A stretch of DNA of 64,000 nucleotides, from the NCBI RefSeq assembly GCF_019455385.1, contig NZ_JACOFR010000015.1:62001-126000 (forward strand), in the 5' to 3' direction. Position 1 is the stretch's first letter; each line of letters opens with the position of its first letter. The translations under genes were made by a program, and so were the position numbers. Origin of the DNA: Bradyrhizobium sp. BR 10289. GTDB taxonomy: Bacteria; Pseudomonadota; Alphaproteobacteria; Rhizobiales; Xanthobacteraceae. Shown one piece after another: positions 41,231 through 50,484 of the stretch. The notes below the pieces were generated by a model. The model saw only the letters and a program-made list of their open reading frames with translations. It was not told the origin of the DNA and did not search any database.

Positions 41231-41686
41231 ATGATTGAAGACCAGGACACGCGGATTCTCGCGCATCTGCAGAAAGACGGCCGCGCCACCAACCAGCAGC
41301 TCGCCGACGAGGTCGGCATGTCGACCTCGGCCTGCTGGCGCCGCGTGCGCGCGCTGGAGGAGAGGGGGGTCATCCAGGGCTATGCGGCCCTGGTTGCGCG
41401 CGAGCAGGCGGGCTTTGCGATGTCGGCGATCCTCCACGCCTCGCTGGAGCGGCATGACGCAAAGTTCGTCGACGAGTTCGTATCCCGGGTCACCAAGCGC
41501 CGCGAGGTGCTGGAGTGCTTTGCGACTACGGGCGACGCCGATTACCATTTGCGCGTCGTCGTGCAGGACATGGCCGCCTACAACAAATTCCTCGACGAGT
41601 TCATGTTCCGCATTCCCGGCATCCGCACCGTGCGCAGCAACGTGGTGCTGAAGGAAATCAAGACGAGTGTGGCGCTGCCGTTCTGA
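41231..41686 (+). CDS. Lrp/AsnC-family transcriptional regulator
   Basis: The protein has 151 residues; the ATG follows GAGGGGCGCCG. The N-terminal DNA-binding part is ILAHLQKDGRATNQQLADEVGMSTSACWRRVRALEERGVIQGY. The C-terminal RAM domain holds VLECFATTGDADYHLRVVVQDMAAYNKFLDEF, where amino acids usually bind. It is divergent from the indolepyruvate oxidoreductase gene and probably activates it in response to an aromatic or branched amino acid. Confidence 0.93.
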   Translation: MIEDQDTRILAHLQKDGRATNQQLADEVGMSTSACWRRVRALEERGVIQGYAALVAREQAGFAMSAILHASLERHDAKFVDEFVSRVTKRREVLECFATTGDADYHLRVVVQDMAAYNKFLDEFMFRIPGIRTVRSNVVLKEIKTSVALPF

Positions 41687-41713
41687 GACATAGGGAAGTC
41701 TCGTAGGAAGTAT

Positions 41714-41804
41714 CGTAGGGTGGGCAAAGCGAAGCGTGCCCACGTTTCCTTCATGACAGAAAGAGATCGTGGGCACGGCGTTACGCGCCTTTGCCCACCC
41801 TACG
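41714..41804. repeat. Family D intergenic palindromic element, copy 2
   Basis: CGTAGGGTGGGCAAAGCGAA starts the left and CCTTTGCCCACCCTACG ends the right. CGTGCCCACG and CGTGGGCACG lie inside. It fills the gap between the convergent Lrp and FAH-family genes. Confidence 0.85.
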
Positions 41805-41813
41805 GAACCTTCA

Positions 41814-42599
41814 TTACCGCCCCTCCCGCACGAACCTGTTGCGCAACGTGCCTATGCCGGTGATGTCGATCTCGACGACGTCGCCGTGCTTGATGTCGGG
41901 AGAAGCACCGTCCGTGCCCATCCAGATCACGTCACCGGGCCACAGCGTGAAATATTTGGTCAGCTCGACCAGAAACGGCACCACGCCAAAGATCATGTCC
42001 GCGGTCGCGAAGCGGTTGGTTTCCTTGCCGTTGACCCGGACCACGGTTTCCATTGTCGCCAGATCGGCCGCGGTCTCGATCCACGGGCCCATCGGCTTGA
42101 AGGTGTCGGCGTTCTTCGAACGCCACAGGCTGCGGTCCGCCTTCTGCCAGCTACGCTCGCTGACATCGTTGCCGATGGTGTAGCCGAACACGCAATCCAT
42201 CGCATTCTCTGCGGTGAGGTGCTTCACCTTCTTGCCGATGACGACGACGAGCTCGCCCTCATAATGGATCTTCTCGGTTGCGAAGGCGGGGATCACGACA
42301 TCCTCGTCATGCGCGATCAGCGCATTCTGGGCGCGGTAGCCGATCTCGGGCCTTTCAGGCACGGCCGGCACCGTGCCGGCCTTGTCGGCGGCTTCCTTCA
42401 GGTGCTTGAGGTAATTCAGGCCGACGCAATAGAAGGTGCGCGGGATCAGCGGCAGCTCGACCTTGACCTGCGACAGCGGATGCGTGTGCGAGGTGCGCTG
42501 CCATTCGCCAAAGGGATCGCCCTCGACCGCGATCACCTGGTCGCCTTCGGCCAGGCCCCAGGAGGTTTTGCCGGAGGCGGTGAATTTCAGCCAGCGCAT
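41814..42599 (-). CDS. Fumarylacetoacetate-hydrolase-family protein
   Basis: The protein has 261 residues; the ATG follows AAGGACACATC. Family motifs are FYCVGLNYLKHLKEA, HYEGELVVVIGKKVKHLTAENAMDCVFGYTIGNDVSER with the metal-binding glutamates, and LWPGDVIWMGTDGASPDIKHGDVVEIDITGIGTLRN at the end. Members hydrolyse acylpyruvates or isomerise ring-cleavage products (for example 2-hydroxyhepta-2,4-diene-1,7-dioate). It starts 15 bp after the flavin monooxygenase gene and is the last gene of that operon. Confidence 0.92.
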   Translation of the reverse strand: MRWLKFTASGKTSWGLAEGDQVIAVEGDPFGEWQRTSHTHPLSQVKVELPLIPRTFYCVGLNYLKHLKEAADKAGTVPAVPERPEIGYRAQNALIAHDEDVVIPAFATEKIHYEGELVVVIGKKVKHLTAENAMDCVFGYTIGNDVSERSWQKADRSLWRSKNADTFKPMGPWIETAADLATMETVVRVNGKETNRFATADMIFGVVPFLVELTKYFTLWPGDVIWMGTDGASPDIKHGDVVEIDITGIGTLRNRFVREGR

Positions 42600-42614
42600 G
42601 ATGTGTCCTTCTTG

Positions 42615-43982
42615 TTATTCCGCAGCGTCGCGCGGCTGCACTTTCCAGGCGCCCGCCGCCGGCCGCTTCAGGCCGAGATTCTCCCGCAGCGTCTTGCCGC
42701 GATACTCCTTCTGGAACAGGCCGCGCCGCTGCAATTCCGGCACGACGTGCTGGACGAAATCGGCATAGGAGCCGGGCACATAGGTCGCGGCGATGACAAA
42801 GCCGTCGCAGCCGCGCTCGACGAACATCTCCTCCAGCCTGTCCGCGATCTCCTTGGGGCCGCCGACCATGGCATCGTGCACCTGGCCACGGCCTGAGAAG
42901 GTGACGAAGTCACGCGCGCTCGGATTGCTCTTGCCGGAATTCTTCAGCACGCCGTCGCGGATTCCCAGAATGCCCTGCATGCTGTTCAGCTCGTCCGTCG
43001 TCAGCGGCTCGTCGAGATCCTTGGAGGCGAAATCGTAGTTGAGCGCTTCGGCGAGCAGCGACAGTGCGTCGATCTCGAGCGGCAGCTTGTTGATCAGCGC
43101 CATCTTGTCCTCGGCCTCGGCTTTCGTGGCCGCGCAAACCGGCGTCGTCAAATTGCAGAGAAACATCTGGTCGGGATCGCGGCCGGCTTTCGCGGCCTCG
43201 TTGCGCACGGCGGCATAGCCATCCTTGGCGGCCTGAGGATTGCGCGCGGCGGTGAAGATCACCTCGCCCCATCGCCCGGCAAAGCGCTGGCCGCGGCCCG
43301 ATGCGCCGGCCTGGATGATCACGGGGTGGCCCTGTTGCGAACGCGGCACGGTGAACGGCCCGCGCGATTTGAAGTTTGCGCCCTTGTGATCGAGCCGCTT
43401 CACCTTGGTCGGATCGGCAAAGCGGCCGCTCTTCTTGTCCATGATGAGCGCGCCGTCCTCCCAGGTGTCCCAATGGCCGAGCACGACCTCCATGAACTCG
43501 TCGGCCTTGTCGTAGCGGGAATCATGTTCAGGATGCGAGTCCCGCCCCATGTTGAGCGCCTCGCCGTCATTGAGCGAGGTGACGACGTTCCAGGCCGCGC
43601 GTCCCCCCGACATCAGATCGAGCGTCGCATAGCGGCGTGCGACGTCGAAGGGCTCGTAATAGGTGGTCGAGCAGGTCGCCCCCAGGCCGAGCCTGTCGGT
43701 GACCATGCCCATCGTGGTCAGCACGATCAGCGGATCCATCTTCACGCAGCGGATGCCGTATTCGACCGTGTGGGCATGGTCGTTGCCGTAGCGGTCGGGC
43801 ATCGCCAGGCGATCGTCGAAGAACGCCATGTGGAATTTGCCGGCTTCGAGGATTCTGGCGATCTCCTGATAATAATCCGCCGACATGGAATCGTCGCGGG
43901 AGTCAGGGTGCCGCCACGAGCTCGGCAGGTTCGTGCAATTCTGCGCCTGAAGGAAGCCGACAAGGACCATCTGCCGATTCAT
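42615..43982 (-). CDS. LLM-class flavin-dependent monooxygenase, second copy
   Basis: The protein has 455 residues; the ATG follows CAGGAGAACAGC. FHMAFFDDRLAMPDRYG, CSTTYYEPFDVARRYATLDLMSGGRAAWNVVTSL written in sequence blocks, and GPFTVPRSQQGHPVIIQAGASGRGQRFAGRWGEVIFTA mark it as an NtaA/SnaA/DszA-family enzyme. It uses reduced FMN from a separate reductase. It sits between ldh and FAH-family genes, a likely three-gene pathway for oxidising and cleaving an unknown N- or S-containing compound. It is distinct in sequence from the LLM protein at 23635. Confidence 0.92.
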   Translation of the reverse strand: MNRQMVLVGFLQAQNCTNLPSSWRHPDSRDDSMSADYYQEIARILEAGKFHMAFFDDRLAMPDRYGNDHAHTVEYGIRCVKMDPLIVLTTMGMVTDRLGLGATCSTTYYEPFDVARRYATLDLMSGGRAAWNVVTSLNDGEALNMGRDSHPEHDSRYDKADEFMEVVLGHWDTWEDGALIMDKKSGRFADPTKVKRLDHKGANFKSRGPFTVPRSQQGHPVIIQAGASGRGQRFAGRWGEVIFTAARNPQAAKDGYAAVRNEAAKAGRDPDQMFLCNLTTPVCAATKAEAEDKMALINKLPLEIDALSLLAEALNYDFASKDLDEPLTTDELNSMQGILGIRDGVLKNSGKSNPSARDFVTFSGRGQVHDAMVGGPKEIADRLEEMFVERGCDGFVIAATYVPGSYADFVQHVVPELQRRGLFQKEYRGKTLRENLGLKRPAAGAWKVQPRDAAE

Positions 43983-44000
43983 GCTGTTCTCCTGATGCCG

Positions 44001-45053
44001 TCAGGCCAGATCGAGGATGGTGTCGAGCCGGTAGTCACGCGCCAGCGCGCGCAGTTTTTCCCAGGTCGCATCCTCGATCTCGATGCCGTCGCGCAGGCGC
44101 TGCTGCTCGCGCAGGCCCTCGATCTCGCCGGGATAGTAGACGCCTCGGCTGCCCTCGGAGGGCGGCGTCGATTTGAGGTAGCGCGCGAACTCGGCGACCT
44201 CGCGCTTGAACGCCTGCAGCGGCCGGAACGCTGCGACGTTGAACACCGCCATGAAGCAGCCGTCATTATGCCGCCCGGTCGGCTCGACGCCGAATCCCAG
44301 GCCGGTGAGCAGGCCGCACAGCACCTCGACCATGGCGGCAAGACCGCTGCCCTTGTAACCCTCCGTGCCGCCGAGCGGCAGCAGCGCGCCGCCCTTGCGG
44401 TATTGGGTGGGATCGGTGGTGTGCCGCCCCTCGGCGTCGATGATCCATCCGGTCGGAATCGCCTCGCCGCGGGCAACCGCGAGCTGGATCTTGCCGGCCG
44501 CGACAGCCGAGGTCGCCATATCAAGATAGAACGGCGCATCGAGGTCGGACGGCACCGCGATCGAGATCGGGTTGGTGCCGAGCCGCGGCTCCTTGCCGCC
44601 GAACGGCGCGACGTGTTTCGGCGAGCGGCCGGAATCCGCCGTGGCAATCCCGATCATCCCTTCGCGCATCGCCATCAAGGGATAGGCGGCGAGGCGGCCG
44701 ACATGGCTCTGCCGGAATACGGTGCAGGCGGCGACATTCGCCGTCTTCGCCTTCTCGATCGTCAGCGCCATCGCTTTCGCATTGACGTGGAAGCCGAACC
44801 CCCAATGTCCGTCGATCACCGTCGTGGTCGGCGATTCCTGGACGATGGACCATTTGGCGCCGGGGACGATGTGTCCGGCCTTGATGCGGTCGATATAGGT
44901 GGGAACCGCGATCACGCCGTGGGAGTCGTGGCCGGCGAGATTGGCATTGACGCAGCCGGTTGCGACCGCGTCGGCCTCTTCAGGGGAAGCGCCTGCAGCC
45001 TGGAGCAGCGCGGCGCTGATGCGCGTGAGGCGGTCGGCCGTGACGATGGGCAT
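44001..45053 (-). CDS. Ldh-family (malate/L-sulfolactate-type) NAD(P)-dependent oxidoreductase
   Basis: The protein has 350 residues from the ATG at 45053, which follows GGGGAAACGCC. VNANLAGHDSHGVIAVPTYIDRIKAG carries the conserved histidine of the family. FHVNAKAMALTIEKAK, PFGGKEPRLGTNPISIAVPSD and DMATSAVAAGKIQLA match LDH2/MDHG2-type enzymes, which reduce or oxidise 2-hydroxy acids and cyclic imino acids. It is the first gene of the operon with the LLM monooxygenase and FAH protein (18-bp gap). Confidence 0.92.
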   Translation of the reverse strand: MPIVTADRLTRISAALLQAAGASPEEADAVATGCVNANLAGHDSHGVIAVPTYIDRIKAGHIVPGAKWSIVQESPTTTVIDGHWGFGFHVNAKAMALTIEKAKTANVAACTVFRQSHVGRLAAYPLMAMREGMIGIATADSGRSPKHVAPFGGKEPRLGTNPISIAVPSDLDAPFYLDMATSAVAAGKIQLAVARGEAIPTGWIIDAEGRHTTDPTQYRKGGALLPLGGTEGYKGSGLAAMVEVLCGLLTGLGFGVEPTGRHNDGCFMAVFNVAAFRPLQAFKREVAEFARYLKSTPPSEGSRGVYYPGEIEGLREQQRLRDGIEIEDATWEKLRALARDYRLDTILDLA

Positions 45054-45360
45054 GGCGTTTCCCCGGCTTGGTGCCCTTAATGGGCTGCTCGTTGGGAGCC
45101 ATCGTCTCAAAGCGCGCGAGCGATATCAATCTCTCGTAAACCAATACAGGGCTGCAGATTCGTAAACAGAATGCGCCTTTGGTCGCAAGGTCTGCGCGCG
45201 AACATCCCGCTTGGCGGGATTCCGGACAGTTTTTCGGCGCGTGTTCGCAGCTCGTTCACTTTGATCGGCGGTTTGCGGCGCGCAATAACGACCATTTAGG
45301 CGATGGCCCTTCATAAAGGCAGCCGGGAGAAATAGGCAGAAATGCCCGGGAGCTGAGATC
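45054..45360. other. 307-bp divergent promoter region with a small inverted repeat
   Basis: No gene is present. A perfect 7-bp inverted repeat with a three-base loop lies at 45204-45220 (ATCCCGC, TTG, GCGGGAT). It is between the leftward ldh operon and the rightward GAF-GGDEF-EAL gene, so either could use it. No clear -35/-10 elements were recognised. Confidence 0.5.
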
Positions 45361-48300
45361 GTGCCGACGACACTCGCGCGCACCTTTGCGGCGTTGAGCG
45401 CCATCAACGAGGCGATCCTCTACGCGAAATCGCCGGACGAGCTGTACCAGAAGGTCTGCGACGCCGGGTTTTCGAGCGGGGACTTTTTGGCTGTCGCCGT
45501 GTTCCTGGTCGGACCGGATGGCAAGCGGCTGCAGTTCGCGGCCGGCTGTGGCGACGATATTCCCCGCCTGAGCTCGATCGTCATCACCACGGAAGCCGGG
45601 ACCCCCGAAGGCTCGGGTGTCGCCGGCGAGGCCTTTCGGGATCAGAAGCTGTGCGTCAGCAACGACTATCTCAATGATCCGCGCTCGCTGGCATGGCGCG
45701 CGGGCGCAGCCGGTGCGCATATCGGCGCTGCTGCGGCGTTGCCGCTGCTCCGCAGCGGCAAAAGCGTCGGCGTGCTCCTTGTCACGCGTGCCGAAGCCAA
45801 TTCGCTGAACGAGCAGATGGTCTCGCTGTTCGAGCGCATGTCGGCCAACATTTCCTATGCGCTGGACAATTTCGCGCGCGAGACCGCGCGCCAGAGCGGC
45901 GAGCGGACGACGCGGCGCCTCAATCGTATGTTCGGCGCGCTCAGCGCCACCAATGAAGCGATCCTGCGGGCCAAGACCGAGCAGGAGCTCTATCAACTGG
46001 TGTGTGACGCCTCCGTACACGGCGGCAAGTCCGTGGCGACCATCGTGCTGCTTCGCGATCCGAACTCGCACTGGATGAAGCCGGTGGCGGCGACGGGGCA
46101 GAACCTCGAGCTCGTCACCCAGGCGCGCTATTCGATCGATCCCGACAATCCCTACGGCAAGGGCATCTCCGGCGAGGTGTTCCGAACCCAGAAAGCCATC
46201 GTCGAGGACGATCTCGCCAGCCGGACCAAGGGAACGGTGTGGGAGCAGGCCAATGTCAACACCGGCGTCGCCGCCTGCGTGGTCGCGCCGCTGATCAGGC
46301 ACCGCGAGAGTGTCGGCGTGCTGCTGTTCTTCATCAGCCGCTCTTGGGCCAAGGACGAGGGCGTGGTCGCGCTGCTGCTGCGCATGGCGGAGAACGTCTC
46401 GTTCGCGCTCGAGAATTTCGACCGCGAGGCCGAGAAGGCCAGGATCGCGGCGGAAGAGGAGCGCCTGGCACGCATGTATGCGGCGCTCAGCGCCACCAAC
46501 GAGGCGATCCTGCGGGCGCGGACGCGTTCGGAGCTGTTCGACCTCGTCTGCGAGGCGACGGCGAAGGGCGCCAAGTTCACCTCTGCCAACATCGCGCTGG
46601 TCGATCATCAGGCCGAGCTGCTCCGCGTCGTCGCCTGCTACGGGCCGAATGCGGATCAGGTTCGCAATTTCAAGTTTTCCACTTCCGACCAGGTCCCCGA
46701 AGGGCGCGGGCTCACCGGCACCGCGTTCCGGACGCGCCAGCCTGCCGTCAGCAACGACGTCCTCGCCGACGACCGTATCGCGCCCTGGCAGGCCAGCGCC
46801 CGCCGCAACGGCATCGCGTCCTCCGCGGCGCTGCCTCTGTTCAACGGCGATCGCGTCGAAGGCGTGTTCCTATTCAACTCGCCGGAGCGCGGCACCTTCA
46901 CGCCCGAATTCGTCGAGCTGTTGCAACGGCTCCAGGCCAATGTCGCCTTCGCGCTCGACAATTTCGACCGTGCCGAGGAGCGAGCGCGGGCCGAGGCGCA
47001 GAAGGAGCGCTTGACACGCATGTTCGCGGCGCTGAGCGCCACCAATGAAGCGATCGTGCGGGCCAAGTCGCGTGTCGAGCTGTTCGAGCTGGTCTGTCAG
47101 GCGGCCTCCACCGGCGGAAAATTCACCTCGGCGACCATAGCGCTGCTGAAGGACGACAGCGACCAGCTCGCGATCATCGCGACGGCCGGGCCGTCTGCCG
47201 AGACCACCCGCAACGTTCGTCTCTCCATCGACGCCGACCGGCCCGAGGGCCGCGGCATGAGCGGCACGGCATTCCGCACCCGGCAGCCCTGCATCAGCAA
47301 CGATTATGTCAACGACAGCCGCGTCAGCGCCTTCCATGCCGTCCTGCAAGGCGAAGGCGCGCGTTCCGGCGCCGCATTCCCGTTGATCACGCACGACCAG
47401 CCCGTCGGCGTCATGATCTACATGTCGACCGAGCAGGACACCTTCACGGACGAATTCGTCGAGCTGTTGCAGCGTCTCGCCAACAACGTGTCCTTCGCAA
47501 TGGAGAATTTCGATCGCGCCGACGAGAAGAACCAGGCGGACGAGCGGATCGAATATCTCGCCTCGCATGACAGTCTGACCGACCTGCCGAACCGCGAGAC
47601 CTTCAACGGGCTGCTCCGTGAGGCGATCGACGAGGCGAAACGCCACGATCACCGTTTTGCGGTGCTGTTCATCGATCTCGACCGCTTCAAGGTCATCAAC
47701 GATTCGCTCGGTCACGAGGCCGGCGACCTGCTTCTGCTCGAAGTGGCCAATCGCCTCCGCGGCGCATTGCGGGCCAGCGACGTGGTCGCGCGCCTCGGCG
47801 GCGACGAGTTCGTGGTGATTCTCGACCAGTGCGGCGAAATCGACGACGTCCAGCGCATCGCCGCCGGGCTGCTCGCTGCGCTCGCCGAGCCGATGGTGCT
47901 GGCCGGCCACGAGTGCCACACCACGGCCTCGATCGGCATCGCGATGTATCCGGCCAACGGCTCGGACGCGCAGACGCTGACCAAGAACGCCGACATGGCG
48001 ATGTATCTCGCCAAGGAAGACGGCAAGAACGGCTATCGCTTCTTCTCCAAGGAAGTGAAGACGCAGTCGATCGAGCGCCTCTCGCTGGAGAGCGCGCTGC
48101 GCCGCGCGCTGGAGCGCGAGCAGTTCTCGCTGAACTACCAGCCCAAGGTGGACATGGAGACCGGCCAGATCACCGGCGTCGAAGCCCTGCTGCGCTGGAC
48201 CCATCCGGATCTCGGCAGCATCTCGCCGGCGCAATTCATTCCGCTCGCGGAGGAAACCGGTCTGATCGTACCGATCGGCCGCTGGGTGGTGAAGGAGGCC

Positions 48301-48927
48301 TGCGCGCAGGCCATGGCCTGGCAGCGCCGCGGCCTGCTGCCGGTGTCGATGGCGGTCAATCTGTCGCCGCGGCAGTTCGCCGACGAGCATCTGTTGCAGG
48401 ACGTCGACGAGGCGCTGGCGGCCAGCGGCATGTCGCCGGTGCTGCTCCAGCTCGAGGTCACCGAGAGCATGATGATGCGCAATGTCGGACGCGCGCTGAA
48501 GGTGCTCGACGCCATCCAGAGCCGCGGCATTCGCCTCGCCATCGACGATTTCGGCACCGGCTATTCGTCGATGTCGTTGATGAAGCATTTCCCGATCGAC
48601 ACGATCAAGATCGACCGCTCCTTCGTGCGCGACCTGCCGCAGGATTCGGAGGACCAAGCGATCGCGCAGGCGATCATCAGCATGGGCAAGGCGCTCGGCA
48701 TGACCGTCGTTGCCGAGGGCGTCGAGAACGCCGAGCAGGAAGCGTTCCTGCGCACCCATGGCTGCGACGAGATGCAGGGCTTCCTGATCTCCAAGCCGCT
48801 GCCGGCCAGGCAGATGGCCGAGCTGTTGCGGCCGATCGCACTGCCGGTCGCGCCGCCGCTCCAGCCTGAGTTCGACGTTGCCGCGACCGAGGCCGCGGCG
48901 TTACGGCTGAAAAGCGCTGTCGTCTGA
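45361..48927 (+). CDS. Four-GAF GGDEF-EAL cyclic-di-GMP turnover protein
   Basis: The protein has 1188 residues from a GTG after GGAGCTGAGATC. Four GAF modules repeat with a period of about 183 residues. Each is preceded by the linker R(M/T)FxALSATNEAI(L/V)RAK, seen near residues 8, 187, 369 and 553. The GGDEF domain has an intact GGDEF site and an RASD I-site five residues before it. The EAL domain has EALLRW, NLSPRQ, DDFGTGYSS, IKIDRSF, AEGVEN and the Q-GF motif, so all catalytic residues look intact. No transmembrane helix or signal peptide is visible; it is a cytoplasmic, ligand-sensing c-di-GMP enzyme beside an exopolysaccharide cluster. Confidence 0.95.
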   Translation: MPTTLARTFAALSAINEAILYAKSPDELYQKVCDAGFSSGDFLAVAVFLVGPDGKRLQFAAGCGDDIPRLSSIVITTEAGTPEGSGVAGEAFRDQKLCVSNDYLNDPRSLAWRAGAAGAHIGAAAALPLLRSGKSVGVLLVTRAEANSLNEQMVSLFERMSANISYALDNFARETARQSGERTTRRLNRMFGALSATNEAILRAKTEQELYQLVCDASVHGGKSVATIVLLRDPNSHWMKPVAATGQNLELVTQARYSIDPDNPYGKGISGEVFRTQKAIVEDDLASRTKGTVWEQANVNTGVAACVVAPLIRHRESVGVLLFFISRSWAKDEGVVALLLRMAENVSFALENFDREAEKARIAAEEERLARMYAALSATNEAILRARTRSELFDLVCEATAKGAKFTSANIALVDHQAELLRVVACYGPNADQVRNFKFSTSDQVPEGRGLTGTAFRTRQPAVSNDVLADDRIAPWQASARRNGIASSAALPLFNGDRVEGVFLFNSPERGTFTPEFVELLQRLQANVAFALDNFDRAEERARAEAQKERLTRMFAALSATNEAIVRAKSRVELFELVCQAASTGGKFTSATIALLKDDSDQLAIIATAGPSAETTRNVRLSIDADRPEGRGMSGTAFRTRQPCISNDYVNDSRVSAFHAVLQGEGARSGAAFPLITHDQPVGVMIYMSTEQDTFTDEFVELLQRLANNVSFAMENFDRADEKNQADERIEYLASHDSLTDLPNRETFNGLLREAIDEAKRHDHRFAVLFIDLDRFKVINDSLGHEAGDLLLLEVANRLRGALRASDVVARLGGDEFVVILDQCGEIDDVQRIAAGLLAALAEPMVLAGHECHTTASIGIAMYPANGSDAQTLTKNADMAMYLAKEDGKNGYRFFSKEVKTQSIERLSLESALRRALEREQFSLNYQPKVDMETGQITGVEALLRWTHPDLGSISPAQFIPLAEETGLIVPIGRWVVKEACAQAMAWQRRGLLPVSMAVNLSPRQFADEHLLQDVDEALAASGMSPVLLQLEVTESMMMRNVGRALKVLDAIQSRGIRLAIDDFGTGYSSMSLMKHFPIDTIKIDRSFVRDLPQDSEDQAIAQAIISMGKALGMTVVAEGVENAEQEAFLRTHGCDEMQGFLISKPLPARQMAELLRPIALPVAPPLQPEFDVAATEAAALRLKSAVV

Positions 48928-49242
48928 CGGCTGCGGATGCAGCTCGCGAACTTCGTGATCGGCGCCTTCGGCAATGCTCGGAAAATCCTGCGGTCCCGTC
49001 AGCGAGGTCTGCTCGACGAACAGCGACAGGATCGCGCGCGCGCCGTCGGCGAAGCTCGTGCCTTCGTTCAGGCCCAGCTCGGCGCACCATGCGCGGCTCA
49101 TCGGCTCCTGGTCGTCGACAACAGCCATGGCGGGACCCCACCACCAGGCAGGCGCGGGCGAGCGCTCGTTCTCCGGCACGACATGCCAGCGGACGAATTC
49201 ATCCATCACGCGCTCGAACTCCAGGCGTGCAGCCTGATGCAT
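48901..49242 (-). CDS. Hypothetical protein (113 aa)
   Basis: The ATG at 49242 follows AAGGAGTATCGATCCA. The protein begins MHQAARLEFERVMDEFVRWH and contains the tryptophan cluster APAWWWGPAMAVVD. It ends in a polar tail. I do not recognise a family. Its end overlaps the end of the convergent GGDEF-EAL gene by 27 bp. An opposite-strand frame of similar length in the region has a more arginine-rich, less protein-like composition, so this strand is preferred. The 230 bp upstream (49243-49472) hold no other gene. Confidence 0.6.
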   Translation of the reverse strand: MHQAARLEFERVMDEFVRWHVVPENERSPAPAWWWGPAMAVVDDQEPMSRAWCAELGLNEGTSFADGARAILSLFVEQTSLTGPQDFPSIAEGADHEVRELHPQPSDDSAFQP

Positions 49243-49472
49243 TGGATCGATACTCCTTCGAATCCGCGCCTGGTGACAGGCCGTCACGCGGATTCGATTG
49301 TGGCCTTGACGCTCGGAAAACAGGCTCGCGCAAATCGGCCGAGCCGCACATGCCGACATCATCGTTGGCAGTGCCCAAAAATGCGGCCGTCGGAGATACG
49401 CCAACGGCGGCAGCGAAGGCCCTTTCTAGCCGCTTGGAGGTACGGCAGGCAAGGTGCGGGAGTTACGGTTGC

Positions 49473-50465
49473 TTAACGGACCTTGAGCGGATGCGCCTTC
49501 TGGTGCCAGGCCCAGGCGGTGCGGATCACCGTCGCGAGGTCGGAATGACGCGGCACGAAGTTAAGGACTTTTCGCGCGGCCGAGGCGTCGGCGACGAGAT
49601 AGGTGGGATCGCCGGCGCGGCGAGGTTTGACGGTGTGCGGCACCTCGCGCCCGGTCTCCCGCCTGATGGCGTCGAGAATCTGGCGCACAGAGAAGCCTGA
49701 GCCGGTGCCGAGATTGAAGCTCCCGCCGGCATGCCCGGTTTCCAGGAGCTTCAGTGCCGCGACATGCGCGTCGGCAAGGTCGGTGACGTGGATGTAGTCG
49801 CGGATCGCTGTGCCGTCGGGCGTGTCGTAATCGTCGCCGAACACCGCGAATTCGACATGACCCTGGAGTGCCATCATGGCGCGCGGGATGAGATGGGTCT
49901 CGATGTCGCGCAGCTCGCCGATTTCGCCTGAGGGATCGGCGCCGCTGGCGTTGAAATAGCGCAGGCAGAACGCGCCGAAGCCATAGGCTGTGCGATAATC
50001 GGCGAGCATGCGCTCGATCATCAGTTTCGACGCGCCGTAGGGATTGATCGGCGCGCAAGGGAAATCTTCCGGCAGTTCTTTCGAATCGGCGTTACCGTAG
50101 ACGGCGCCGGTCGAGGAGAACACGATTCGATGGCAGCCGGCGTTGCGCATCGCCTGGAGCAGCGACAGCGTGCCCTGCACGTTGTTGATGTAATATTTCT
50201 GCGGGTCGGTCATGGATTCGCCGACGAGGCTCGCCGCCGCGAAATGCATCACCGCCGCGACGTCATGCTCGGCGAAGGCGCGCGCCAGCGCCGCACCGTC
50301 GAGCAGATCGCCCGTCACCAGGGGGCCTGTGACGAAGCTGCGATGACCTGTCGAGAGATTGTCATAAACGACGGGCTGATAGCCGGCAGCAGTCAGTGCG
50401 CGGCAGGCATGCGAGCCAATGTAGCCTGCGCCTCCTGTGACGAGGACAGTCGGTCGGTCGGTCAT
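49473..50465 (-). CDS. galE: UDP-glucose 4-epimerase
   Basis: The protein has 330 residues. The NAD-binding motif is VTGGAGYIGSHACRAL. Catalytic S118-T119 lie in VFSSTGAVYG and Y143-x3-K147 in NPYGASKLMIERML. ALKLLETGHAGGSFNLGTGSGFSVRQIL is a typical GalE C-terminal segment. It interconverts UDP-glucose and UDP-galactose, supplying galactose for surface polysaccharide. It is the last gene of the leftward polysaccharide transcript, 19 bp after the WecG-type gene. Confidence 0.94.
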   Translation of the reverse strand: MTDRPTVLVTGGAGYIGSHACRALTAAGYQPVVYDNLSTGHRSFVTGPLVTGDLLDGAALARAFAEHDVAAVMHFAAASLVGESMTDPQKYYINNVQGTLSLLQAMRNAGCHRIVFSSTGAVYGNADSKELPEDFPCAPINPYGASKLMIERMLADYRTAYGFGAFCLRYFNASGADPSGEIGELRDIETHLIPRAMMALQGHVEFAVFGDDYDTPDGTAIRDYIHVTDLADAHVAALKLLETGHAGGSFNLGTGSGFSVRQILDAIRRETGREVPHTVKPRRAGDPTYLVADASAARKVLNFVPRHSDLATVIRTAWAWHQKAHPLKVR

Positions 50466-50484
50466 GTCGTCTTCTGCTCTTCTC

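Noticed and set aside
46870..48759. A 629-residue minus-strand frame opposite the GGDEF-EAL gene
   Set aside because: It is the complement of intact catalytic motifs on the plus strand and carries no recognisable domain.
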